Assembly: GCA_947479475.1 (NCBI GenBank)
Contig: CANJZW010000020.1
Span: 1-59,523, forward strand
Length of the DNA: 59,523 nt
Source: Chthoniobacteraceae bacterium
GTDB taxonomy: Bacteria; Verrucomicrobiota; Verrucomicrobiia; Chthoniobacterales; Chthoniobacteraceae
Direction: 5' to 3'
In this document: positions 1-8,323 of the stretch, piece after piece
How positions within the stretch are numbered: position 1 is the first letter of the stretch
Layout of the letters: each line of letters starts with the position of its first letter
Made by a program: the position numbers and the translations under genes
Notes under the pieces: generated by a model
What the model saw: only the letters and a program-made list of their open reading frames with translations
What the model was told of the DNA's origin: nothing
Databases searched by the model: none

Positions 1-180
1 CCCCCTTGGCGGGCGGCGCACCTTTGGAAAAGCCTACGCTCCGCTCCGGCTTATCCAAAGGTGTTAAGTGCATCGTGGGACACTTGACCTAAGGAAAGTG
101 CTGAGCCATTTTGAGGTACAGGTGTCTCACTTTTCAACCGGCACCGCCGCACTTTTCGGCCGCCGTTTACACAAACCTCG
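1..180. mobile_element. possible IS end remnant (IS21-like?), non-coding
   Basis: No reading frame is supported here. Positions 107-180 hold two copies of CACTTTTC, each followed by a CGG-rich tail (CAACCGGC and GGCCGCCG). Spaced short repeats of this kind are common at IS21-family ends. No transposase frame remains in the window, so this could be the edge of an element lying to the left, or an unrelated repeat. The family guess is inference from memory of the general look of such ends. Confidence 0.25.
19..63. repeat. 16-bp inverted repeat (stem-loop)
   Basis: Arms 19-34 (CACCTTTGGAAAAGCC) and 48-63 (GGCTTATCCAAAGGTG) are reverse complements with one mismatch. The loop is 13 nt. There is no T-tract on either side. 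It lies in the possible IS remnant and may be part of that element. Confidence 0.6.
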
Positions 181-650
181 GTGAGAACCTAACCATTCCT
201 TGCTTTCGACATCAGGGAGCTTAGGGACCTCTCTAATCTATTTGACACTCTATTTTTCGTGCTGTCTGGAATCGTGAGTCTAAATTTAATATAGGTGCAG
301 TGGGGTTGTTTCACAGGTTTGATTTGAATGCCCATCACCTCTCTGTTCAAAAAAGTCTTTATTTCACTATTGATTGGCAATCATCCCTTACTCAACGATC
401 GAAGATATATATTTCGAACATCATCTATTTTTGAATGCGCTTGTCTCGTTTAATGTTAAAAATGCCCTTGCAAAGCGTATGTCAGCGATTGTCTCCAAAA
501 TCTTGTCTTTGAGGCCGTGTTTTGAGCCAGGCCTCCTAAAAGGTGCTCGTCAGAATTTTCACAGCGTGCAGGCTGAAAAAGCGCTACGTTCAAAAACTGC
601 TTGCTTAACAGCAGCCGTTTAATACCAAACACCCTACTCCCGATGAACCA
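181..650. other. AT-rich intergenic stretch, no gene recognised
   Basis: Short open frames exist on both strands (for example 189-380 minus and 374-622 plus). Their translations show no recognisable motif, membrane segment or biased composition. I see no clear promoter or terminator. The stretch separates the possible IS remnant from the first glycan gene. Confidence 0.5.
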
Positions 651-1637
651 ATGAAACTTTCGATTTGTATACCAACATTCAACCGAATGGAACTCCTTAA
701 AGAGTGTTTGGAATCGATCCTGCCCGAGGCTAGGCGTTATCAGATTCCAATTTTAGTTGCCGATAATTTTTCGGACGATGGTACACGCGATATGTTAGCC
801 GAATTTCGGGTCCGCTACCCCCTCCTCTCTTTCAACGCATCGACGCAACGCGTGCCATTGTGGGAGGGAATTACGCAATCTGTTGCAATGGCTTCTTCCG
901 AGTTTTGCTGGCTCTTTTCAGACGACGACTGCATTTTTGGCAATCCGATCGAACGGATCCTCGAAGCCCTCAGCTTGAACGCGGGGGTGGTTATAGTGAA
1001 TGCGACGGCCAAAACAAAGGACCTTTCCGTAACCATAGAGGATAGGAGACTTCAAATCGAAGATGATATTATATATGCTCCTGGTGAGCATGAGTCGTTT
1101 CTGACTAATACAGCGTTCTACTTGACTTTTTTGGGGTGCGTTGTGGTTCATCGCGAAAGATTCTTGGAAAATCAGGCGGTCCACGAAAAAGAAACGTATT
1201 TTAGACATTTGGTGTCTATGCTCAGCTATTGCCATCTTTTTCCGATATATATCATTGCTCAGCCCTGTATTAGCATCCGTCTCCAAAATGCAGCCTGGAC
1301 GTCAAGGCGTTTTGAGGTGCTTATGATCGACTGGCCGCGTGCGATCTGGTCACTCCCAAAACGGTTTTCGTTTAATTGCAAGCGGTCCGTGGTTCAACAG
1401 TTTAGGATCGGGTCTATTAAAGAAATGATAGCAGCGCGCGCCTTTGGAATGTTCAATCCCTCGACCTATAAAGACTACATAGAAGGCAGCCATTCTGTCA
1501 CTTTTTTGAAAAAGAAAATTTTAAAAATAGTCGTCAAACTCCCGATAAGGCCAATGCGTCTTTTGTTCTTCTTCTATCTTTCAATTTTTCGCCCCAGAGG
1601 CTATCGTGTATACATTTACGATCTCGTTCACACCTAG
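651..1637 (+). CDS. glycosyltransferase family 2 (GT-A fold)
   Basis: This 328-residue protein is a probable nucleotide-sugar-dependent glycosyltransferase acting at the cytoplasmic face on a surface glycan. It opens with the GT-A start SICIPTFNR (residues 4-12), followed by the nucleotide-binding segment DNFSDDGT (38-45) and an acidic SDDD cluster (90-93) in the place of the metal-binding DXD. The C-terminal third is basic and hydrophobic, which fits membrane association but shows no clear transmembrane helix. It is the first gene of an AT-rich plus-strand block with a sugar methyltransferase and an SDR downstream. Acceptor and donor cannot be read from the sequence. Family assignment is firm; the glycan role is inferred from the neighbours. 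Confidence 0.85.
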   Translation: MKLSICIPTFNRMELLKECLESILPEARRYQIPILVADNFSDDGTRDMLAEFRVRYPLLSFNASTQRVPLWEGITQSVAMASSEFCWLFSDDDCIFGNPIERILEALSLNAGVVIVNATAKTKDLSVTIEDRRLQIEDDIIYAPGEHESFLTNTAFYLTFLGCVVVHRERFLENQAVHEKETYFRHLVSMLSYCHLFPIYIIAQPCISIRLQNAAWTSRRFEVLMIDWPRAIWSLPKRFSFNCKRSVVQQFRIGSIKEMIAARAFGMFNPSTYKDYIEGSHSVTFLKKKILKIVVKLPIRPMRLLFFFYLSIFRPRGYRVYIYDLVHT

Positions 1638-1708
1638 ATCGCAGGCAAGCGAGGGGCGCAAATTCCACAAATTCATCCGAGCCTCTTCAAATATTCAGCT
1701 TTAAACTT

Positions 1709-2953
1709 ATGGATCATTCTCCTTTTACGCAGCTCTCCAAGTGTCGCATTTCTGGAAGCTCCAACTTGCTTCAAGTCCTCTCCCTTGGGACCCAGGCCCT
1801 GACGGGAGTTTTTCCAAGTTCGGCCACTCAGCACATTTCAAGCGGGCCGCTGGAAATGATGTGGTGTCCCGACAGTGGGCTTGTGCAGTTGAATCACTCC
1901 TTCCGGCCTTCCGAGATGTACGGTGAAAACTACGGCTACCGGTCCGGCTTAAACCAATCGATGGTTGATCACTTGGCATCAAAAGCGCGTTATTTGGAAA
2001 GATTAGTCGGTCTTCAAACTGGAGATGTTGTTCTAGATATTGGGAGTAATGATGGCACAACTTTGGGGGCTTATCAGACTCCATCGGTTGATCTCATTGG
2101 AATCGACCCAACGGCGGGAAAGTTTCAAGAGTTTTACAAGCCCGGGATCCGTCTGGTAGGGGACTTTTTTTCCGCGAGTGCTTTCCGTGCTTTGTCTAAA
2201 AAGAAGGCAAAACTCGTAACCAGTATCTCCATGTTTTATGACCTTGAAGATCCCGTCAGTTTTGCTCGGGAGGTCGAATCCATTCTCGCAGATGGCGGAG
2301 TGTGGCATCTTGAGCAGAGCTACCTGCCATCGATGCTCCGGACAACATCGTACGACACGATTTGCCATGAGCATCTAGAATACTATAGCCTGTCTACCTT
2401 GGTTTCGATTCTGGCAAGGGCCGACCTCAAAGTTATTGATGTGATTACGAACAGCGTTAACGGGGGAAGCTTCGCTGTAACTGCATGCAAGAAGGGGAAT
2501 GCGTCTCTGAGCGTCAATCACAGCGTGTTCCAGTGGACGCTGGCGCAAGAAGAGCGGATGGGTCTCCTTACTCCCCGGCCCTATCGAGATTTTGAAGAAC
2601 GTGTTTGGCGCCATCGAGAAGATTTAACGCGGCTTCTTGTGGCCCTAGTTAATGATGGGAAAAGGGTTTTAGGTTATGGGGCTTCCACGAAGGGAAATGT
2701 ACTCCTACAGTTCTGTAAGTTGGGTCCAGAAATCATTCCGGCTATCGCCGAGGTTAATTCAGAAAAATTCGGGAAGTTTACCCCTGGTTCGCATATCCCG
2801 ATTATCTCAGAGCAAGAGGCGCGCGGTTTGAATCCGGATTACTTTCTAGTGCTGCCCTGGCATTTTAAGAATGGAATTATCAAGAGGGAGGCGGAGTTTT
2901 TAAACAGGGGAGGCCGCCTCATTTTCCCGTTTCCAGAAATCGAGATTGTTTAG
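1709..2953 (+). CDS. NDP-sugar C-methyltransferase (Methyltransf_13 / Methyltransf_14 type)
   Basis: This 414-residue protein has the three-part layout of NDP-hexose C-methyltransferases of the TylCIII/NovU kind. These have an N-terminal zinc-binding region, a central SAM-binding domain and a C-terminal Rossmann-like domain. SAM motif I is VVLDIGSNDGT (107-117). The family hallmarks EQSY (202-205) and CHEHLEYY (219-226) are present. The C-terminal part carries VLGYGASTKGN, typical of the Methyltransf_14 region. Both N-terminal Cys pairs that normally bind zinc read C-x-x-S: C12/S15 and C53/S56. The SDR gene follows directly, so the pair likely makes a branched or methylated deoxysugar. The exact substrate is unknown. 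Confidence 0.85.
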   Translation: MDHSPFTQLSKCRISGSSNLLQVLSLGTQALTGVFPSSATQHISSGPLEMMWCPDSGLVQLNHSFRPSEMYGENYGYRSGLNQSMVDHLASKARYLERLVGLQTGDVVLDIGSNDGTTLGAYQTPSVDLIGIDPTAGKFQEFYKPGIRLVGDFFSASAFRALSKKKAKLVTSISMFYDLEDPVSFAREVESILADGGVWHLEQSYLPSMLRTTSYDTICHEHLEYYSLSTLVSILARADLKVIDVITNSVNGGSFAVTACKKGNASLSVNHSVFQWTLAQEERMGLLTPRPYRDFEERVWRHREDLTRLLVALVNDGKRVLGYGASTKGNVLLQFCKLGPEIIPAIAEVNSEKFGKFTPGSHIPIISEQEARGLNPDYFLVLPWHFKNGIIKREAEFLNRGGRLIFPFPEIEIV

Positions 2954-2966
2954 TTCCGAGACTCGA

Positions 2967-3890
2967 ATGGACCACTCACAAATATTGGGTAAAGAACCAT
3001 CCAGTGAATCCATCTTTATCACAGGGGTTGACGGCTTCGCTGGAGGGCACTTGCGTCGTTTGGCTCGCGACCAAGGCTTTCGCGTTACAGGAACCTCAAG
3101 GAAAACAAACTCCCCAGCGGAGGGCGTTTATCAGTGCAATATTGAGGATGAGGCCGAGCTAAGCCGCATTGTTGAATCGGTGCTGCCTGACTACGTCGTT
3201 CACTTGGCCGCGCGCTCTCATTTTGTTCAAGGCGACCCTGCACAGGTCTATAGGACAAACGTGATAGGTTCGCGTAATCTCCTGTCTGCCCTTTCAAAAG
3301 CGTCCAAAAGCCCGAAACGAGTCCTCTTGGTGAGCAGCGGGAATGTGTATGGGATTTCATCCCAAGAACGCCTTAAAGAAACAGACGCGCTCTCTCCCAT
3401 AAATGACTACTCAGTGAGCAAGGTGGCGATGGAGTTTCTGGCAATTGCCTGGCAAAGTTTTTTTGAGATAGTCGTCGCCCGCCCATTCAACCACATTGGG
3501 AAAGGGCAGGCGGGCACTTTTCTGATTCCGAAACTGGCTAGAGCTTTCCAAAAAGGGTTGCCTTCAATTGAAGTCGGCAATACCTCTGCAATCAGGGATT
3601 TTTCCGATGTTCGAGATGTTTCAAGGGCATATTTGTCTCTTCTTCTGTGCGCGGCTTGTCCGGTGCATCCGATCAACGTCTGCACAGGCGAAGGGCATAC
3701 CGTTCTCGAAATAATCAACCTGCTCCGAAGTATCACTGGCCATCATCCTGAAGTCATTGCCGTCAAGGGGCTCTCTCGTTTGCAGGAAATACCAAGATTG
3801 GTGGGAGATCCGGCATCTCTTGTCCGCGTGGGAGGGTATAGACCAAAGGCAGATTTGGAAGGTTGTCTGAGGTGGATTCTTTCCCAGTAA
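2967..3890 (+). CDS. NAD(P)-dependent sugar epimerase/dehydratase (extended SDR, RMD-like)
   Basis: This 307-residue extended short-chain dehydrogenase has the nucleotide-binding loop GVDGFAG (20-26), SSGNVYG (123-129) carrying the catalytic Ser, and the Y148-x-x-x-K152 pair in YSVSK. The overall sequence most resembles GDP-4-keto-6-deoxy-mannose reductases and GDP-mannose dehydratases, so it probably acts on a nucleotide sugar in the cytoplasm. ATG 2967 lies 13 nt after the upstream methyltransferase stop. A TTG at 2946 in the same frame would add seven residues and overlap the upstream gene, and I judged it less likely. Adjacency suggests the two proteins work on one sugar. The specific reaction is not determined. 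Confidence 0.82.
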   Translation: MDHSQILGKEPSSESIFITGVDGFAGGHLRRLARDQGFRVTGTSRKTNSPAEGVYQCNIEDEAELSRIVESVLPDYVVHLAARSHFVQGDPAQVYRTNVIGSRNLLSALSKASKSPKRVLLVSSGNVYGISSQERLKETDALSPINDYSVSKVAMEFLAIAWQSFFEIVVARPFNHIGKGQAGTFLIPKLARAFQKGLPSIEVGNTSAIRDFSDVRDVSRAYLSLLLCAACPVHPINVCTGEGHTVLEIINLLRSITGHHPEVIAVKGLSRLQEIPRLVGDPASLVRVGGYRPKADLEGCLRWILSQ

Positions 3891-3998
3891 CATCGGGGAT
3901 TTAATTCTAATCATAAACTAAAGAAACCAGAGTCCGTAATGCCAAAATGCCGCAATAAAAAGGTCGCGGGAGAAAGAGTTTTATAACTTTAAATCAAG

Positions 3999-4715
3999 AT
4001 GATATTTAAATGGTTCAAAGACAGAGCTAAGGAGTTCTTATTCCAAAAAACAAGACCAAACACGTTTTCTCAATGTGGAGAAGATGTGATAGTGAAGTTT
4101 CTATTTGATGGAAAGGGGATTTCGAGGCCATCCTATTTGGATCTGGGAACCAATCAGCCTAGTTGGGGAAATAACACCTATTTGTTTTACCTCTGTGGAT
4201 CATGCGGGGTTTGTGTCGAGGCCGACGAGAGTCTCACCGCCGAAATTTCAAGGATTCGGCCACGAGATAAAGTTTTAAATTTAGGTGTGGGTTTTGACCT
4301 CAAAACAGAGGCTGATTTTTATATATTCGACCAACCTGCGATCAATACATTCGATCGCGATCAAGCTTTGTTACGTACCGAAAGTGGCGTCCATAAAATC
4401 ATCAAAGTCTCCCGCGTAAAATTGGAGCCAATCAGTGAAATCATCTCCAAATATTGTGAAGGCATTCCAGATTTTTTGTCACTAGACATCGAGGGGTTGG
4501 ACTATGTGGCACTCTGCAGCCTTGACCTGGGTAAATTCCCTATCCCTGTGATTTGCGTGGAAACTTGCAATTATTCTGAAGATTTCGAGAAACAAAAAGA
4601 GAAGCCTATTTTCATCTATATGGAATCCGCGGGTTATTTCCCGTACGCAGATACATATGTAAACACTATATTTGTCAACAAGTCATGGTTTAGTGGCCGC
4701 ACCACGGTTCAATAA
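3999..4715 (+). CDS. FkbM-family SAM-dependent methyltransferase
   Basis: This 238-residue protein begins with FSQCGEDVIV (23-32), the usual lead-in of FkbM (Methyltransf_21) proteins. SAM motif I, YLDLGTNQP, follows at about 46-54. VEAD (73-76) binds the SAM ribose, and SLDIEGLDY (161-169) is the late FkbM signature. The family methylates hydroxyl groups of sugars or polyketides, and here a glycan sugar is the likely target. The gene is AT-rich like its neighbours and has its own 108-nt leader, so it may be transcribed separately from the SDR upstream. There is no signal peptide. Confidence 0.83.
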   Translation: MIFKWFKDRAKEFLFQKTRPNTFSQCGEDVIVKFLFDGKGISRPSYLDLGTNQPSWGNNTYLFYLCGSCGVCVEADESLTAEISRIRPRDKVLNLGVGFDLKTEADFYIFDQPAINTFDRDQALLRTESGVHKIIKVSRVKLEPISEIISKYCEGIPDFLSLDIEGLDYVALCSLDLGKFPIPVICVETCNYSEDFEKQKEKPIFIYMESAGYFPYADTYVNTIFVNKSWFSGRTTVQ

Positions 4716-4889
4716 CACGCATGTTACCTCCCGAACCGTGAACGGGTCAGCTTTTTGAGAACTGAGATGCCCTCTGAGTATAGAATTTCCCTCCGGGAAC
4801 CATTCGTCAATTTAGAGAGATGGCGCTTCAATGGTTGTTTAAATTTAACGTGTTTAGTCGTGAGGGCGTCACACTTTTTAAAGTATTAG

Positions 4890-4917
4890 GGCCCTGGAGC
4901 TTTCGTGCTCCAGGGCC
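4890..4917 (+). terminator. strong stem-loop before the acyltransferase gene
   Basis: A perfect 11-bp stem, GGCCCTGGAGC (4890-4900) and GCTCCAGGGCC (4907-4917), encloses the 6-nt loop TTTCGT. It sits between the FkbM gene and the acyltransferase, ending 31 nt before the acyltransferase ATG. A loose pyrimidine/T-rich stretch (CCTTTCAGTTTT) follows after about 8 nt. It could terminate the upstream unit or act in the leader of the next gene. The stem is certain, the function is not. Confidence 0.45.
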
Positions 4918-4948
4918 GACCATTCGCCTTTCAGTTTTAGTTTACTAG

Positions 4949-6025
4949 ATGATTCTCGAAAGCAGACATTCTTCGGTGAGCCTTACGCGTAACAATTTTC
5001 ATCTGTTACGCCTCGTGTTTGCCATAATGGTATGTTTATATCATTCATTCGAGCTTTCCCATCTGGCCGAACTGGCTTGGATTCCGCGCTTTTTTTCGCC
5101 GGAAATCGCGGTTAACGGGTTCTTTATCATTAGCGGTTTTTTAATAACGTTGAGTCATGACCGATCGAGCGGAACAAAAGCATTTTTTCGCCGGCGATTT
5201 TTTAGGATTTATCCCGCATACATAGTCGTCGTTTTAGCCTCCTCTATTGGATTACTTGCGTTTAGTACCGAGCCCGCAGCGAACTATTTTAATAACTCTT
5301 GGGCTATGTATGTATTCGCGAATGTATTCCTGCTTGATTTTATTCAACCAACGTTACCTGGCGTTTTTGTTAAAAATATATTCCATTCTATCAATGGATC
5401 CCTATGGACGATCAAAGTTGAAGTGTTTCTGTACGCAACGGTTCCGCTGGTCGCCTTCTTTTCGCGAAAGGTTTCAAAAAGGGTTGTGCTACTTGAATTG
5501 TATCTCACATCAACTCTCCTAAGTTGGGCGCTGGGAGCACTCCCATGTTTTAAAGAGTCCTGGCTGTGCTGGCAACTTGCGCGGGAAGTCACCAGCCCCC
5601 TGTCCTATTTTTTGGCTGGAGCGATATTTTACCGTTCTCTCGAGACGGTTGAAAGGCACATGAAATTAGTGTTGATCGGTGGTCTGGCCATTCTTCTAAT
5701 CAATGAAATGCACTCTGTTCCCGTTTTGGCACCGCTTGGTTTAGCCGCGGTTATCATGTTTACGGCATTCTTTTACTTTTTTGGGGCCTATGAAAAGTTC
5801 GGGGATTTTTCTTTCGGAATTTACATTACGCATTTTCCAATTGCCCAGATCTTTCTGATCCATAAATGGCCCTATGAACGACCTATCGTTTTCCTTTTCA
5901 CGGTTCTATTGGTTTCACTCACTGCGGCATTCTTTTTGTGGCGGCTTATAGAAAGGCGCTTCCTATCAGCAACAAACCCCTACCTGAGAATACAGGCACA
6001 AAAAAATGAAGGTTTTGGGGAGTGA
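4949..6025 (+). CDS. acyltransferase family 3 (OafA-type) membrane protein
   Basis: This 358-residue polytopic membrane protein has the hallmarks of Acyltransf_3/OafA enzymes, which O-acetylate surface sugars across the membrane. The first helix carries R21 and H32 (the R...H pair before and in the first membrane segment). GFFIISGFL (57-65) and RRFFRIYPAY (82-91) are the second and third signatures. About ten hydrophobic segments follow and there is no C-terminal SGNH domain, so this is the short form. It is the last gene of the AT-rich block and converges on the minus-strand heptose operon 53 nt away. Likely role: acetylation of the glycan built by this locus. Confidence 0.87.
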   Translation: MILESRHSSVSLTRNNFHLLRLVFAIMVCLYHSFELSHLAELAWIPRFFSPEIAVNGFFIISGFLITLSHDRSSGTKAFFRRRFFRIYPAYIVVVLASSIGLLAFSTEPAANYFNNSWAMYVFANVFLLDFIQPTLPGVFVKNIFHSINGSLWTIKVEVFLYATVPLVAFFSRKVSKRVVLLELYLTSTLLSWALGALPCFKESWLCWQLAREVTSPLSYFLAGAIFYRSLETVERHMKLVLIGGLAILLINEMHSVPVLAPLGLAAVIMFTAFFYFFGAYEKFGDFSFGIYITHFPIAQIFLIHKWPYERPIVFLFTVLLVSLTAAFFLWRLIERRFLSATNPYLRIQAQKNEGFGE

Positions 6026-6078
6026 TCTACGCACCAGGATGGGCGTTTTCGCGAAAAGACCGATTGAAACGATCATGC

Positions 6079-6723
6079 CTATTTCTGGCGGCTAAGGGCA
6101 CCTTGCTCTTTAGCCTTTCTCTGAATGCCAATGCCCCGGATGCGCTCCAGGACCTCCCTCAGATTCCCCGCGACAAAATCGGGTTCCGCACCGTCCAGTT
6201 CAAAAAAACGTTCCACCACGTTCACTTTCAACTTCGTCAGCAAGATTGTTCGGCAGCCGGCGGCCTTCCCTGCCTGAACATCCACCAGGCCGTCCCCGAC
6301 CATCCAGCTCTTGGACAAATCGATTCCCCCTTCGCCGGCCGCCTTGAGAAGCATCCCCGGCGCTGGTTTTCGGCAGGCACACTTGGCGCCGGCGCCGTGC
6401 TCGGGATGATGCGGGCAGTACTCCAGCGCGTCCCAATAGCCCGGCTGGATGGCCTTCGCCAGTGCCACGTGAACATCGCCCAGCTCTGCCTGCGTCAGCG
6501 TGCCCTTTGCAATGCCAGGTTGGTTGGTCACCACCACAATTCGATACCCAAGCTCCCGCAGCCCGTGCACGAGTTCGCCCGCGAAACGCATCGGCACCAC
6601 CTGCTCCGGGCGTCTGGGCGAGTCCATCAGACCGTGGGTCGAATCATACACCATCTCATTCAAAGTGCCGTCCCTGTCCAGAAAGACGGCTGGCACACCC
6701 GGCGTTGAAGATGACTCTCCCAT
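6079..6723 (-). CDS. gmhB: D,D-heptose 1,7-bisphosphate 7-phosphatase
   Basis: This 214-residue HAD-superfamily phosphatase removes the 7-phosphate from D-glycero-D-manno-heptose 1,7-bisphosphate in the cytoplasm. HAD motif I is FLDRDGTLNE (14-23), with nucleophile D16 and acid D18. Motif II is in VVVTNQPG (63-70). The zinc loop typical of GmhB is CPHHPEHGAGAKCAC (103-117), with C103, H105, C115 and C117. The metal-binding motif is GDGLVD (143-148). The ATG follows the stop of the guanylyltransferase gene with no spacer, which suggests translational coupling. It is the last gene of the nine-gene heptose operon, which contains all other steps of the pathway. Confidence 0.9.
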   Translation of the reverse strand: MGESSSTPGVPAVFLDRDGTLNEMVYDSTHGLMDSPRRPEQVVPMRFAGELVHGLRELGYRIVVVTNQPGIAKGTLTQAELGDVHVALAKAIQPGYWDALEYCPHHPEHGAGAKCACRKPAPGMLLKAAGEGGIDLSKSWMVGDGLVDVQAGKAAGCRTILLTKLKVNVVERFFELDGAEPDFVAGNLREVLERIRGIGIQRKAKEQGALSRQK

Positions 6724-7428
6724 TCAGGAAACCCTCCGCGAAAGGTAGTCGTTTAACTCGGCAACACCCTCGAGCTTACCAACTTCATAAAATCGTTCCT
6801 CCACCCGGTAGGCGCCCAATTCGTTCGCGGAGACCAGCGCTTCATGGACTACCGCCAGATCCAAAGGAAGCGCGATCTGGGCATACCGCCGGATGACCTC
6901 TTTTCTGAAATAGGACAACCCGTAGTCAATGAAGTCGCACGAACCAGACACCGCTTTTTTGGAATAAAAGCCGACGCGGTTTCCGTCCACCCGGACATTG
7001 CTCTGGTCCCATTTGCCGGCGTTTCGGTACACACTCATCATCGCGGGTAAGCCACTCTTGTGACACCTATCCATGAACGCTCCAAAGGGTGTGGGCAGGT
7101 AGGAATCCCCGTACGTGACCAGGAATTCTTCAGCGAGTAGGGGCAAGGCATTAACCAACGCGCCTCCAGTTCCGAGCAGGGCTCCAGCGTCTTCGCGGGA
7201 GTAACGGATGGAGACTCCAAAAGCGGCGCCGTCTTGCAGGTGGTTTTCGATCTGGTCTCCGAGGTGACCGGTACAGATGACAATTTCCTTCAACCCCTGA
7301 GTGCGCAGCAATTCGAGCTGGTGCTCCACAAAGGGGCGCCCTGCGACAGGAACCAGCGCCTTGGGAATGTCCGAAGCGAGTGATTTGAGGCGCGTGCCCA
7401 GCCCGCCTGAAATGATGACTACCTGCAT
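6724..7428 (-). CDS. hddC: sugar-1-phosphate nucleotidyltransferase, probable heptose-1-P guanylyltransferase
   Basis: This 234-residue nucleotidyltransferase probably charges D-glycero-alpha-D-manno-heptose 1-phosphate with GMP to give GDP-heptose. The signature loop IISGGLGTRL lies at 5-14 and KALVPVAGRP, with the Lys that contacts phosphate, at 23-32. LGTGGA (85-90) and YGDSYL (106-111) bind nucleotide and metal. Its length matches the short HddC/RmlA-like class without a C-terminal hexapeptide domain. The specific substrate is inferred from the operon, which also holds GmhA-, HddA- and GmhB-type genes. On sequence alone it could be a UTP- or CTP-using relative. Confidence 0.8.
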   Translation of the reverse strand: MQVVIISGGLGTRLKSLASDIPKALVPVAGRPFVEHQLELLRTQGLKEIVICTGHLGDQIENHLQDGAAFGVSIRYSREDAGALLGTGGALVNALPLLAEEFLVTYGDSYLPTPFGAFMDRCHKSGLPAMMSVYRNAGKWDQSNVRVDGNRVGFYSKKAVSGSCDFIDYGLSYFRKEVIRRYAQIALPLDLAVVHEALVSANELGAYRVEERFYEVGKLEGVAELNDYLSRRVS

Positions 7429-7552
7429 AGAGTTAAAAGCGACGCAGGCTGAAATCAGGACACTGGAAAACCTTGTTCCATACTCTGTTTTAACCCTGGT
7501 GAAGAAGACTCAGGCGGATCCTAGCTTTAGGAACTAGCGGCTCCTCCGGGGT

Positions 7553-8215
7553 TCATGATTGCGAACCTTGGGCCTGGGGGCGCTCGGCAAGCATCAGCAA
7601 TTGCCCGCCCCCAGAAGGGAAAAGGTTGTTCAGGTAAAACAGGCCGAAGAGGAAATGGCAGAACGCCTTTTTTAACGGCCCGTAGGGTTTTTCTCCGAAA
7701 GCTTCGTAGATGCGGTCCGGGGAAAAAGAGTTGATGGCCCACTTGTACAAGGAGTGGAAAGGGAACCCCCAGTACCGCGCCTTGAGCACCCGAAAGCCGC
7801 CCTCTTCAAGAACGCTTTGAACGTCCTCGATGGTGTAGTGCCGGAAATGTCCGATCCGCTGATCGATGGGATACCGTTTGCCTGCAGGGACCGTGACAAG
7901 GAGATAGCGGCTTGAGTAACGCATCAGATTTTGGAGCGCCAGCTTCCAGTCTTCGATGTGCTCCAGCACTTCGGAGGTCACAACCATGTCGAACTGGGCC
8001 ACGTTTGGAAACGGTTCTTTGCTCAGATCGACGGTGGCGAACTGGATCCCCTGAATCGTCGCTGTGTTGTGTTCCATGAGTTCTTTGCAGATATCACAGC
8101 CGTAAAGTTTGACCTCAGGGCGGTTGGGCGCCAGCGCTTTCAAAAAGTCCGCGTGTGCGCACCCTGCGTCGAGCAGCGAGCCAAATTTCAGGCCCTTCAG
8201 CCAGGAGAGCATCAA
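7553..8215 (-). CDS. class I SAM-dependent methyltransferase, start unclear
   Basis: This 220-residue (minimum) Rossmann methyltransferase has motif I LLDAGCA (14-20), an acidic residue after the second strand (YGCDI) and the post-motif MVVTSEVLEHIEDWK, as in UbiG-type enzymes. The C-terminal half is hydrophobic. Only a TTG (8215) and an ATG (8212) are available as standard starts. The same frame stays open upstream to the TAA of the epimerase gene (8324-8326), and the extra 36 codons read as good protein, including KKKFDPNE, GWTDVHEY and SPAPRHRRQ. That stretch has no ATG, GTG or TTG. The true product may start at a rare codon, or a start codon was lost or misread. It lies in the heptose operon, and the target is probably a sugar or lipid intermediate. 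Confidence 0.72.
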   Translation of the reverse strand: MMLSWLKGLKFGSLLDAGCAHADFLKALAPNRPEVKLYGCDICKELMEHNTATIQGIQFATVDLSKEPFPNVAQFDMVVTSEVLEHIEDWKLALQNLMRYSSRYLLVTVPAGKRYPIDQRIGHFRHYTIEDVQSVLEEGGFRVLKARYWGFPFHSLYKWAINSFSPDRIYEAFGEKPYGPLKKAFCHFLFGLFYLNNLFPSGGGQLLMLAERPQAQGSQS

Positions 8216-8323
8216 CTGGCGACGATGGCGCGGCGCAGGCGAATATTCGTGAACATCGGTCCATCCAGCGACGATGGACGCGGTCTCATTGGGGTCGAAT
8301 TTCTTTTTGATAAGCGAGGTGGG

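Noticed and set aside
189-380. 63-codon minus-strand open frame
   Set aside because: Overlaps the frame above, basic and featureless; no support.
374-622. 82-codon plus-strand open frame before the first glycosyltransferase
   Set aside because: No motif or coding-like composition, no ribosome site, and it lies in AT-rich spacer; could be chance.
6046-6057. palindrome TTTTCGCGAAAA between convergent genes
   Set aside because: Short, no loop, no T-tract beyond itself; too weak to call a terminator.
6022-6708. 228-codon plus-strand frame
   Set aside because: Lies opposite gmhB, whose HAD and zinc motifs are complete; this is the antisense shadow.
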